Of a DNA stretch of 10,221 nt, positions 1 to 5,146 are shown in pieces (the stretch's first letter is position 1; the number at the start of each line of letters is the position of its first letter). Source of the stretch: Collinsella sp. Its GTDB lineage: Bacteria > Actinomycetota > Coriobacteriia > Coriobacteriales > Coriobacteriaceae. The notes under the pieces were generated by a model. That model did not search any database. It was not told where the DNA came from and worked only from the letters and a program-made list of their open reading frames with translations. The DNA is taken from assembly GCA_019414465.1 (NCBI GenBank), contig DXLY01000024.1, positions 2,246 to 12,466 of the forward strand. The letters are read 5' to 3'. Position numbers and translations under genes: made by a program.

Positions 1-42
1 AGCGTCGGGCTTAATCATGATGAAGGTCTTCTCGATAGCCAT
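1..42 (-). CDS. ndk: Nucleoside diphosphate kinase, N-terminal fragment (gene continues beyond the left edge)
   Basis: Only the first 14 codons are in the window; they read MAIEKTFIMIKPDA. This matches the conserved start of bacterial nucleoside diphosphate kinases, where a short beta strand ends in the IKPDA block. The enzyme passes the gamma phosphate of ATP to nucleoside diphosphates through a phosphohistidine intermediate and balances cytoplasmic NTP and dNTP pools. The catalytic histidine lies outside the window. The ATG at 40-42 is preceded by a GAAAGG ribosome binding site (CCTTTC at 50-55 on the plus strand) with a 7-base spacer, and by an extended -10 promoter at 106-111. The fragment is too short to rule out frame damage further left. 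Identity rests on the start motif, which is distinctive. Confidence 0.85.
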   Translation of the reverse strand, partial: MAIEKTFIMIKPDA

Positions 43-105
43 AAGGTAGCCTTTCAAGTAGGTTCGCGCGTGCCCAAGTCCCATTCCGGCACCCGCCTGG
101 ACTGC

Positions 106-134
106 ATCGTAACAGAGTTTTAGCTGCAGTTAAA
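106..134 (-). promoter_or_regulatory. Candidate extended -10 promoter of ndk
   Basis: On the minus strand TGTTACGAT reads as an extended -10 (TG, one base, TACGAT; hexamer at 106-111). A weak -35 (TTTAAC, 129-134) lies 17 bases upstream. Transcription would start near 99, giving a leader of roughly 55-60 bases before the ndk ATG. The same TGnTACGAT form occurs ahead of the aminopeptidase gene at 8003-8011. Confidence 0.5.
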
Positions 135-340
135 CAAAAAGCTGTTTATTGAAACGTTGCAATTTATTAAAGCGCTCCATATGTGTCACTTCTGTTTCGA
201 AGCCCGATTAGAGTACCATCCGACCGCCCATCAACCGCGCCGAACAGAGCAGGCGGTCGGTTGCCGCCCGCGAACGTATCCCCTTCACAACCTGCCCAAA
301 GGTCCTACAGAAGTTCTCGACAAGCCCCTCCCCCATAGCA
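135..340. other. Non-coding spacer with a 9-bp inverted repeat and a competing hairpin
   Basis: No convincing gene is present. The 80-codon plus-strand frame at 157-399 lacks a ribosome binding site and has no protein-like features. What is visible is a perfect 9-bp inverted repeat, CCGACCGCC at 220-228 with GGCGGTCGG at 252-260, enclosing a 23-base loop. The right arm could instead pair partly with CCGCC at 264-268. Neither hairpin is followed by a T-tract on either strand. AGCCCG at 201-206 could also close with the arm near 349-354. The region could be a small RNA, a long 5' leader of ndk, or an untranslated remnant. Confidence 0.4.
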
Positions 341-375
341 ACAAAATACGGGCTCCCACATCAGCAGGCGCCCGT
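341..375 (-). terminator. Probable intrinsic terminator of argH
   Basis: On the minus strand, ACGGGC (370-375) pairs with GCCCGT (348-353). The 6-bp stem may be lengthened by an inner CC/GG pair, and it is followed by a U-rich ATTTTGT (341-347). It starts about 50 bases after the argH stop codon. The stem is short, so termination strength is uncertain. Confidence 0.5.
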
Positions 376-426
376 AAAGCGAAAACGATTTATCAATAAA
401 TGGACAATACGTCTTCAGCCAAACCT

Positions 427-1857
427 CTACTTTGCCCCGTGACCCATCTCGACGACCTTGGTTAGCGATCCAAACACACCTTCGTCGACCACGAGCTGCG
501 CCTCGGCACGCTGCAGCTGCACGGCAACGGCGGCAGGGGCGGTGCCGCCCTCGGTCGTGCGCGCGGCGACAATCGACGGGATGTCGAGCGCCTCGGTAAT
601 GTCGTGCTCAAAGAGCGGGCTTGCCTCCTGGAACACCTCAAACGGCAGGTCCTCAAGATTGCAGCCGCGCTTCTCACACATCAGAACCAGATGCCCCACC
701 ACGGCATGTGCCTCGCGGAACGGCAGGCCACGCTTGGCCAGGTAATCGGCAACATCGGTAGCGGCAAGGTGCCCCACGCCGCACTCGCGCGCCATGGCAT
801 CCTCGTTGACGGTCCAAGTCGAAATCATTCCGGCCATAACCGACAGGCACTGCAAGAGCGTATGGGCGGTATCGAGCGCGCCCTCCTTGTCCTCCTGCAA
901 GTCCTTGTTATAAGCAAGCGGCAGGCCCTTCATGGTCACGAGCAGCTGCACCAGGTTGCCATAGACACGGCCGCTCTTGCCGCGAATAAGCTCGGCAAAG
1001 TCGGGATTCTTCTTCTGCGGCATGATGGACGAGCCGGTGGAGTAGGAGTCTGAAAGCGTGATAAAGCCAAATTCGGAGCTCGACCACAGCACGATCTCCT
1101 CGGAAAGACGCGACAGGTGCATGGCCATGACGGAGCCAGCGTAATGCAGATCGAGCAGGAAATCACGGTCGGAAACAGCATCGAGTGAGTTAGGAATCAC
1201 GCCCGCAAAGCCAAGTTCGGCAGCCGTCATCTGGCGATCGAGCGGATAGCTCGTACCAGCAAGCGCGGCAGCACCCAGCGGGCAGTTGTCGGCGGCATCA
1301 AAGGCGGCCTTCAAGCGTGTAAAGTCGCGCGCGAACATCCAGGAATACGCCAGCAGATGATGCGAGAGCAGCACGGGCTGAGCGTGCTGCATATGCGTGT
1401 AACCCGGCAGAATCACCTTGTCGTACTTCTTAGCCGCATCCACCAGCACATGGCGCAGCTCAAGATTGGCCCCCATGAGCTCCTTGGCCAGCGCCTTGAC
1501 GCCCAGGCGCGTGTCGGTCGCCACCTGGTCGTTGCGCGAACGTCCGGTATGCAAGCGCTTACCGGCCTCGCCGATGCGACGCGTCAGCTCGCTCTCGATG
1601 GACATATGAATGTCTTCGTCGTTGATGTCGAAGGTGAAGTTGCCGGCATCGATATCCTGTTCGATTCCGGTCAGGCCCTTGGCAATCGCCTGCTCGTCCT
1701 TGGCACTGATGATGCCCTGGGCCGCCAGCATTTTGGCATGCGCCTTAGAGCCTGCGATATCCTGCTTATAGAGATGTTTGTCGGCCGGCAGCGACGCGCC
1801 AAACTCCTGCGTGACCTCGGCCACGCCTGCCTCAAAACGACCGCCCCAAAGAGCCAT
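427..1857 (-). CDS. argH: Argininosuccinate lyase
   Basis: Catalyses the last step of arginine synthesis, splitting argininosuccinate into arginine and fumarate; a cytoplasmic homotetramer of the fumarase/aspartase superfamily. The 476-residue product begins MALWGGRFEAG, the family's usual start. Visible blocks are HTGRSRNDQ (103-111), GYTHMQHAQP (152-161) holding the active-site His, and the superfamily signature GSSIMPQKKNPD (275-286), whose serine loop carries the catalytic Ser and substrate-binding Lys and Asn. Length is close to the usual 460 or so. The frame stays open 25 codons further upstream to a TTG, but the ATG at 1855-1857 is preferred: AGGAG (CTCCT, 1866-1870) sits 8 bases upstream and homology begins there. 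argG lies upstream on the same strand, but a terminator and a small gene separate them, so argH may have its own promoter. Confidence 0.96.
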   Translation of the reverse strand: MALWGGRFEAGVAEVTQEFGASLPADKHLYKQDIAGSKAHAKMLAAQGIISAKDEQAIAKGLTGIEQDIDAGNFTFDINDEDIHMSIESELTRRIGEAGKRLHTGRSRNDQVATDTRLGVKALAKELMGANLELRHVLVDAAKKYDKVILPGYTHMQHAQPVLLSHHLLAYSWMFARDFTRLKAAFDAADNCPLGAAALAGTSYPLDRQMTAAELGFAGVIPNSLDAVSDRDFLLDLHYAGSVMAMHLSRLSEEIVLWSSSEFGFITLSDSYSTGSSIMPQKKNPDFAELIRGKSGRVYGNLVQLLVTMKGLPLAYNKDLQEDKEGALDTAHTLLQCLSVMAGMISTWTVNEDAMARECGVGHLAATDVADYLAKRGLPFREAHAVVGHLVLMCEKRGCNLEDLPFEVFQEASPLFEHDITEALDIPSIVAARTTEGGTAPAAVAVQLQRAEAQLVVDEGVFGSLTKVVEMGHGAK

Positions 1858-1937
1858 GGAACCGTCTCCTTTCTCCAAATACCAAAACAAGCGTCCAAAG
1901 CAATATGCCCTGTCGCTAAAGCGATTTTTCAACCGCT

Positions 1938-1969
1938 AGTTTTACACACTCCCTGCCGCGCGCGGGGCC
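1938..1969 (-). promoter_or_regulatory. Candidate argH promoter block, shared with polA
   Basis: On the plus strand this reads AGTTTTACACACTCCC followed by a GC-rich stretch. A near copy (AGTTTACACGCTCCCC, then GC-rich) lies at 7937-7963 upstream of polA. Read on the minus strand, each gives a GC-rich run, then GGGAG, then GTGTAAA(A)CT. The TAAACT-like end could be a -10 element. It lies about 80 bases before the argH ATG. A second argH possibility is TTGAAA near 1927-1932 with CATATT about 19 bases further on. No experiment supports either. Confidence 0.35.
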
Positions 1970-1975
1970 ATGTGG

Positions 1976-2146
1976 CTAATTTGCAAAGAAGTGACGCACC
2001 ATGCACTTGGCGCCCAACGTCTCCCTCCGGATGTTGCCCTGCGAACCATCGATCCAGGCCTTCAGGCTCATAGGAACGTCCTCGACCCTTACAGCATCGA
2101 ACTCGGGCGCGAGGGCAAGCAAAGCATGCGCGATAGCATTGAACAT
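1976..2146 (-). CDS. Small hypothetical protein, 56 residues, between argG and argH
   Basis: I do not recognise this protein. The frame starts at ATG 2144-2146, reads MFNAIAHALLALAPEFDAV at its N-terminus and ends GAKCMVRHFFAN before TAG at 1976-1978. A strong GAGGAG ribosome binding site (CTCCTC, 2153-2158) lies 8 bases upstream of the ATG. Codons favour G or C at third positions like neighbouring genes. The N-terminal 12 residues are hydrophobic and alanine/leucine-rich but too short for a clear membrane segment or signal peptide. The rest is soluble, with an ...KAWIDGSQGNIRRE... middle. It begins about 50 bases after the GC-rich terminator that follows argG and ends about 120 bases before argH. 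It might be a regulatory or accessory peptide of arginine synthesis, or unrelated. It could also be non-coding, but the ribosome binding site argues against that. Confidence 0.6.
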   Translation of the reverse strand: MFNAIAHALLALAPEFDAVRVEDVPMSLKAWIDGSQGNIRRETLGAKCMVRHFFAN

Positions 2147-2196
2147 AATGGATACTCCTCATATATATAGGCACAGAGCCGCCAAATTGATAGAAG

Positions 2197-2226
2197 GAGC
2201 CCCGCCGGAGAACCCCGGCGGGGCTC
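2197..2226 (-). terminator. GC-rich hairpin terminator after argG
   Basis: A perfect 12-bp inverted repeat, GAGCCCCGCCGG (2197-2208) and its complement CCGGCGGGGCTC (2215-2226), with a 6-base loop. On the minus strand it is followed by CTTCTAT and then AATTT, only a loose U-rich tail. It lies about 150 bases downstream of the argG stop and 40 bases upstream of the small gene's ribosome binding site. It probably ends most argG transcripts, or protects their 3' end. Confidence 0.65.
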
Positions 2227-2379
2227 GGACTCAGCCACAGTCGCGGCATCATATATGCGGGCGGAACGTAGGGGCCACCGATGTTAAGAAGTGTCAGCAA
2301 GCATAACGAAAGGTAGGGACCCCGTGCGCCCGTTATGTATCACGCGGGTGGGCCGCGCGGATACCAAGGGAAGGAGGCG
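2227..2379 (-). other. argG 3' untranslated stretch with a 7-bp inverted repeat
   Basis: No gene is seen here. CATAACG (2302-2308) and CGTTATG (2331-2337) form a perfect 7-bp inverted repeat around a 22-base loop that contains the GGGACCCC segment. This sits between the argG stop and the GC-rich terminator. It may be part of the argG 3' end or of a small RNA; nothing firmer can be said. Confidence 0.3.
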
Positions 2380-3606
2380 CTAGGCCTGGGCGGCAGCAGA
2401 GCTGGGGCCCTGGACCTTTGCCCACGTCTTGAGTGACAGCGTATCGATCTCGATAAAGCCGGCGCTGGCCTTCTCGTCAAACGTAGTGTCGCGGTCGTAG
2501 GTAGCCAGACCGTAGTCATACAGGCTAAACGGGCTCTTGCGGCCGACGACATGGCAGTTGCCCTTAAAGAACTTCAGACGGACGGTGCCGGTCACGAACT
2601 TCTGGGTGTCGGCCATAAAGGCGTCGAGCGCGTTTTTGAGCGGGCTGTACCACTGGCCGTTGTACACGGCGGTGGCCCAATCCTGCTCGAGCTTGATCTT
2701 GGTCTTGAGCAGGTCGCCCTCGACGCAAATGTCCTCGAGCGCCTTGTGGGCGGTGATGAGCGTCAGGGCGCCGGGAACCTCGTAGCACTCGCGGCTCTTA
2801 AGGCCCACCAGGCGATCCTCGACCAGATCGAGACGGCCAAAGCCATTGTCGCCGGAGATCTTGTTGAGGGAGATGACAATCTCGGAGAGCTTCATCTTCT
2901 TGCCGTCGACGGCGACGGGCTTGCCGGCCTCAAACTCAATCTCGGTGTAGGTCGGGGTGTCCGGCGTGTCCTCGGGGTTCTTAGTCATAACCCAAGCGTC
3001 ATCGAGCGGCTCGTTCCAGGGATCCTCCAGGTGGCCGCACTCAATGGCACGACCCCACAGGTTGTCGTCGATGGAGTAGGGGTTGTCGTTGGCACCCTCG
3101 GGAACCGGCACGTTGTGGGCGTGAGCATAGGCGACCTCGTCGGGACGGCACTTCAGGTCCCACTCGCGAACCGGGGCGATAACCTTGAGCTCGGGGTCGA
3201 GGGCCTTTACGGCGGCCTCAAAGCGGACCTGGTCGTTGCCCTTGCCGGTGCAGCCGTGGGCGACGTAGGTAGCGCTAAACTCGTGGGCGACCTCAACAAG
3301 CTTCTTGGCAAGCAGCGGGCGAGACAGGGCGGAGAGCAGCGGATACTTGTTCTCGTACATGGAGTTTGCTGCGATGGCCTTAGTCAGGAACTCATCAGAG
3401 AACTCGTCGCGCAGGTCGAGCACCTGGCAATCGAGAACGCCCAGGTCGAGCGCCTTCTGCTTCTTGGCATCCAGTCCGGTCTCTTCCTGGCCCACGTTGC
3501 CGCAGACACAAACGACATCGAGATTCTTCTCGTCCTGGAGCCATTTGACACATACGGATGTATCAAGACCACCGGAATATGCGAGAACGACTTTTTCCTT
3601 GCTCAT
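2380..3606 (-). CDS. argG: Argininosuccinate synthase
   Basis: Joins citrulline and aspartate using ATP, giving argininosuccinate, AMP and pyrophosphate; the second-last step of arginine synthesis, in the cytoplasm as a homotetramer. The 408-residue product carries the N-type ATP-pyrophosphatase loop SGGLDTS (11-17), MYENKYPLLSALSRPLLA (83-100), and the synthase signature GCTGKGNDQVRFE (118-130) that binds substrates. Length matches the family (about 400). The frame extends 17 codons upstream, but the ATG at 3604-3606 is chosen because AAAGGA sits 7 bases before it (plus-strand TCCTTTC, 3614-3620) and homology begins with MSKEKVVLAYSGGLDTS. A leader of about 280 bases or more precedes it, encoding an arginine-rich peptide and a terminator-like hairpin, so expression is probably tied to arginyl-tRNA charging. 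Confidence 0.97.
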   Translation of the reverse strand: MSKEKVVLAYSGGLDTSVCVKWLQDEKNLDVVCVCGNVGQEETGLDAKKQKALDLGVLDCQVLDLRDEFSDEFLTKAIAANSMYENKYPLLSALSRPLLAKKLVEVAHEFSATYVAHGCTGKGNDQVRFEAAVKALDPELKVIAPVREWDLKCRPDEVAYAHAHNVPVPEGANDNPYSIDDNLWGRAIECGHLEDPWNEPLDDAWVMTKNPEDTPDTPTYTEIEFEAGKPVAVDGKKMKLSEIVISLNKISGDNGFGRLDLVEDRLVGLKSRECYEVPGALTLITAHKALEDICVEGDLLKTKIKLEQDWATAVYNGQWYSPLKNALDAFMADTQKFVTGTVRLKFFKGNCHVVGRKSPFSLYDYGLATYDRDTTFDEKASAGFIEIDTLSLKTWAKVQGPSSAAAQA

Positions 3607-3663
3607 GGCTGTTTCCTTTCGCCCTTGGTAGCTAGTTAGAATATCGGTCAGTTGCAAGTCACC

Positions 3664-3671
3664 TTGAGGTC
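3664..3671 (-). promoter_or_regulatory. Distal arm of a long-range RNA pairing in the argG leader
   Basis: On the minus-strand RNA this is GACCUCAA, an exact 8-base complement of UUGAGGUC at 3758-3765. Pairing would bracket the terminator-like hairpin at 3708-3747. The upstream partner can alternatively pair with CCUCAA at 3776-3781, so the two states exclude each other. The arm lies about 60 bases before the argG start. Confidence 0.35.
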
Positions 3672-3700
3672 AAAAACCGTGCAATATCAGGTTAAATAGC

Positions 3701-3747
3701 AAAAATCAGCACATACATGCCCTAGAAACATGCAGCAATGTCGTGCT
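3701..3747 (-). terminator. Attenuator-type terminator hairpin ahead of argG
   Basis: In the minus-strand RNA, AGCAC (3743-3747) pairs with GUGCU (3708-3712). Inside this, UGCAUG (3729-3734) pairs with CAUGUA (3714-3719), including one G-U pair, around a 9-base loop. GA and then UUUUU (3701-3705) follow. It lies about 95 bases upstream of the argG ATG and downstream of the arginine-rich leader peptide. A rival hairpin, GUCGU (3756-3760) with ACGAC (3740-3744), would take bases from its left arm and act as the antiterminator. The terminator has an internal asymmetric bulge, so its stability is moderate. Confidence 0.5.
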
Positions 3748-3755
3748 AAAACCCA

Positions 3756-3804
3756 ACGACCTCAAAATGACTCTGTTGAGGCAATTCGCCCCATGCGGAC
3801 AGAG
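3756..3804 (-). promoter_or_regulatory. Competing antiterminator/anti-antiterminator segments of the argG leader
   Basis: Three pairings compete in the minus-strand RNA. CUCUGU (3799-3804) pairs with ACAGAG (3771-3776). CCUCAA (3776-3781) pairs with UUGAGG (3760-3765) around a 10-base loop. GUCGU (3756-3760) pairs with ACGAC (3740-3744). The first shares base 3776 with the second, the second shares base 3760 with the third, and the third overlaps the terminator arm. This order of alternatives is the classic chain of an amino-acid attenuator. It was found by eye; no folding energies were computed. Confidence 0.45.
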
Positions 3805-3811
3805 ACGATTG

Positions 3812-3886
3812 TTATCGTCGTCGGGAAATTGCGCGCTGGCGTCGGATGGCATTGTCTGCAGTGGTGATGATCGTTACGAACTGCAT
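3812..3886 (-). CDS. Arginine-rich leader peptide of argG (24 residues), candidate attenuator sensor
   Basis: A short frame from ATG 3884-3886 to TAA 3812-3814. It begins MQFVTIITTADNAI and ends RRQRAISRRR. Six of its last ten residues are arginine, encoded CGA CGC, CGC, then CGA CGA CGA directly before the stop. A strong ribosome binding site (AAAGGAG; complement at 3893-3899) lies about 6 bases from the ATG. The gene precedes argG on the same strand, so arginine codons precede an arginine biosynthesis gene, as in hisL or leuL leaders. The stop codon and last two CGA codons lie in a 6-bp hairpin (3804-3809 with 3814-3819) that a ribosome would melt. By the standard model, low charged arginyl-tRNA stalls the ribosome and favours antitermination. 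The arrangement is seen; the mechanism is inferred. Confidence 0.7.
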   Translation of the reverse strand: MQFVTIITTADNAIRRQRAISRRR

Positions 3887-3989
3887 CTGCCTCTCCTTTC
3901 ACCTATCGCCGGGCGCAATTCTAATATCGTAAACGGTACCTTTTCCTCGGTAAGCGGTTGTTTTTCCGTCTCCGTTTTCGATGGTCGCT

Positions 3990-4017
3990 ATATTACGCTA
4001 AAGTGCCCGCAGCACAA
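3990..4017 (-). promoter_or_regulatory. Candidate promoter of the argG leader transcript
   Basis: On the minus strand TTGTGC (4012-4017) and TAATAT (3990-3995) are 16 bases apart, a reasonable -35/-10 pair. Transcription would start near 3982, giving about 95 bases before the leader peptide start. A second possible -10, TACGAT, lies near 3930. Neither is proven. Confidence 0.4.
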
Positions 4018-4035
4018 GCGACAAATTCAAATTTC

Positions 4036-4050
4036 TGAAAAGTTTTTTCA
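4036..4050. promoter_or_regulatory. Weak ArgR-box-like palindrome
   Basis: TGAAA (4036-4040) and TTTCA (4046-4050) form an inverted repeat with 5 bases between, in an AT-rich patch. ATTCA (4025-4029) lies just left. The ArgR consensus is TGAAT, four A/T bases, ATTCA, so this copy is degenerate in both sequence and spacing. It sits upstream of the candidate argG promoter. It could equally be chance in AT-rich DNA. Confidence 0.2.
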
Positions 4051-4065
4051 TTACTTTGTGAAGCG

Positions 4066-4083
4066 TGGTGCAAATACGCACCA
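4066..4083. promoter_or_regulatory. 18-bp palindrome in the argG/HAD divergent spacer, candidate operator
   Basis: TGGTGC (4066-4071) and GCACCA (4078-4083) are perfect inverted half-sites around AAATAC. The inner octamer AAATACGC (4072-4079) recurs at 4093-4100, 21 bp away, two helical turns. The site is about 80 bases ahead of the HAD gene start and about 50 bases upstream of the candidate argG -35. It could bind a dimeric regulator acting on either gene. Confidence 0.35.
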
Positions 4084-4119
4084 TTCCTGCGAAAATACGC
4101 TCGACTACTAGTTGATGGT

Positions 4120-4125
4120 TATAAC
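4120..4125 (+). promoter_or_regulatory. Candidate -10 element of the HAD hydrolase gene
   Basis: TATAAC preceded by TGGT resembles an extended -10 with one extra spacer base. Transcription would begin near 4132, close to the ribosome binding site GAAAGG at 4146-4151. No good -35 is seen. Confidence 0.3.
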
Positions 4126-4160
4126 GTCTGAAACAATCTCGAAACGAAAGGCGCATTTTT

Positions 4161-4988
4161 ATGCAAACTTACGAATCGGACGCCAACATCGGCAACATTA
4201 AGATTCTCGCCGTCGATATGGACAAGACGCTGCTGACCGACGAGCGTGTGCTGCCCCAGGGTCTTGATGAGCGTCTGGACAAGCTCGCCGACGCCGGCAT
4301 CGTATTCTGCCCCGCCAGCGGACGTCCCGCCCCCAAGCTCGAGGAGATGTTCGAGGGCATCAAGAACCGCCTCGCCTTTTGTCCCGACAACGGAGCTTGC
4401 GTGATCTATCGCGGCGGCTATATCTATAAGAGCAATATTGACGTGGAGCTGTATCAGCAGGTCTTGAACCGTGCCTCGGAGGATCCTCGCGCTGTCCCCG
4501 TCCTGTGCTGCTTCGACGAGTTCTACGTGCTTGCCCGCGACCATCAATACCACGACGAGATCAGCGTCTACTACAACACAATCAACTACGTCGACAGCTT
4601 AGAGGGCATTGATTTCGAGTCCAACAAGATTTCGGTCTTCTTCCCCGGCTACGACGCCGAACCCGCTTTCCGCGAGACCTATAGCCCCGAGTTCTCGGAC
4701 AAGCTCTACGTCACCAACGCTGGGCGCGAGTGGATCGACTTTATGAACCTGGGCGTCGACAAGGGCGCCGGCGTCGCTCACCTGTGCGAGCACCTGGGCA
4801 TCGATATTGCCGACGCCGCCGCCGTGGGCGACACCTACAACGACATCCCCATGCTCGAGCGCGTCGGTCACAGCTTTATCGTGGACAATGCCGAGGAGCA
4901 CATGAACGCGCATGCCAAGTGGCGCATTCCGAGCAACAACGACGGGGGCGTACTGACGCTCATCGACGCCATCTTGGCGGCTCGTTAA
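4161..4988 (+). CDS. Cof-type HAD-IIB phosphatase
   Basis: A 275-residue haloacid-dehalogenase-superfamily hydrolase, probably a cytoplasmic Mg-dependent phosphatase acting on sugar phosphates, nucleotides or flavin phosphates; the substrate cannot be read from sequence. All four HAD motifs are present: motif I DMDKTLL (nucleophile Asp19, acid/base Asp21), motif II in PASGRP (Ser53), motif III Lys201 in DKGAGV, and motif IV GDTYNDIPM (Asp224, Asp228). The large insert between motifs II and III, about residues 80-195, is the C2 cap of the IIB/Cof subgroup and sets substrate choice. Motif I has Lys where Gly is commonest, at a variable position. GAAAGG at 4146-4151 is 9 bases from the ATG. It is divergent from argG and convergent with polA, so it is probably transcribed alone. 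Confidence 0.9.
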   Translation: MQTYESDANIGNIKILAVDMDKTLLTDERVLPQGLDERLDKLADAGIVFCPASGRPAPKLEEMFEGIKNRLAFCPDNGACVIYRGGYIYKSNIDVELYQQVLNRASEDPRAVPVLCCFDEFYVLARDHQYHDEISVYYNTINYVDSLEGIDFESNKISVFFPGYDAEPAFRETYSPEFSDKLYVTNAGREWIDFMNLGVDKGAGVAHLCEHLGIDIADAAAVGDTYNDIPMLERVGHSFIVDNAEEHMNAHAKWRIPSNNDGGVLTLIDAILAAR

Positions 4989-5080
4989 CGTGGCTCGTCG
5001 CCCGGCCAGGTCCTAGGTTTACTTGCTTGCCGCCTAGATGGCGTCTTGGCGTCTAGATACTTGGCTGATTTTTTGGAATG

Positions 5081-5112
5081 AAGGGGGCTCCTTGTTGGCA
5101 AGGAGCCCCCTT
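5081..5112. terminator. Terminator hairpin between convergent HAD gene and polA
   Basis: A perfect 14-bp inverted repeat, AAGGGGGCTCCTTG (5081-5094) with its complement (5099-5112), around a TTGG loop. It lies 92 bases after the HAD stop and 34 bases beyond the polA stop. On the plus strand CTGGTTTGGTT follows; on the minus strand no clean U-tract follows. It is best placed to stop the HAD transcript and may serve polA too. A TTTTTT run at 5070-5075 precedes it. Confidence 0.75.
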
Positions 5113-5146
5113 CTGGTTTGGTTACTTTAGGGTTGTGGGCACTTCC

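Noticed and set aside
135..360. Possible 6S, RNase P or tmRNA gene in the ndk-argH spacer
   Set aside because: Length and long-range pairing prompted the idea, but I could not find the conserved core sequences of any of these RNAs on either strand.
157..399. 80-codon plus-strand open frame in the ndk-argH spacer
   Set aside because: No ribosome binding site, no recognisable motif, and it crosses the likely argH terminator and the inverted repeat.
1858..1932. 25-codon upstream extension of argH
   Set aside because: It starts at TTG with no ribosome binding site and the extra residues are not part of the family.
1929..2300. 123-codon minus-strand frame between argG and argH
   Set aside because: It uses a TTG start without a ribosome binding site and runs through the GC-rich terminator. 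The 56-codon frame in another phase has the proper start signals.
2551..3639. 362-codon plus-strand frame antisense to argG
   Set aside because: Mirror frame of a GC-rich gene: valine, glycine and leucine-rich with no motif. argG is certain on the other strand.
3743..4111. 122-codon plus-strand open frame in the argG-HAD spacer
   Set aside because: Starts at a GTG with no ribosome binding site, has no family features, and runs antisense to the leader peptide, hairpins and argG promoter, which explain the region better.
5022..5065. Tandem GGCGTCTT/GGCGTCTA and CTAGA...TCTAG near the HAD gene end
   Set aside because: Repeats are only 7-8 bases and the stem is 5 bp with a loop that does not pair; the 14-bp hairpin just downstream is a better terminator.
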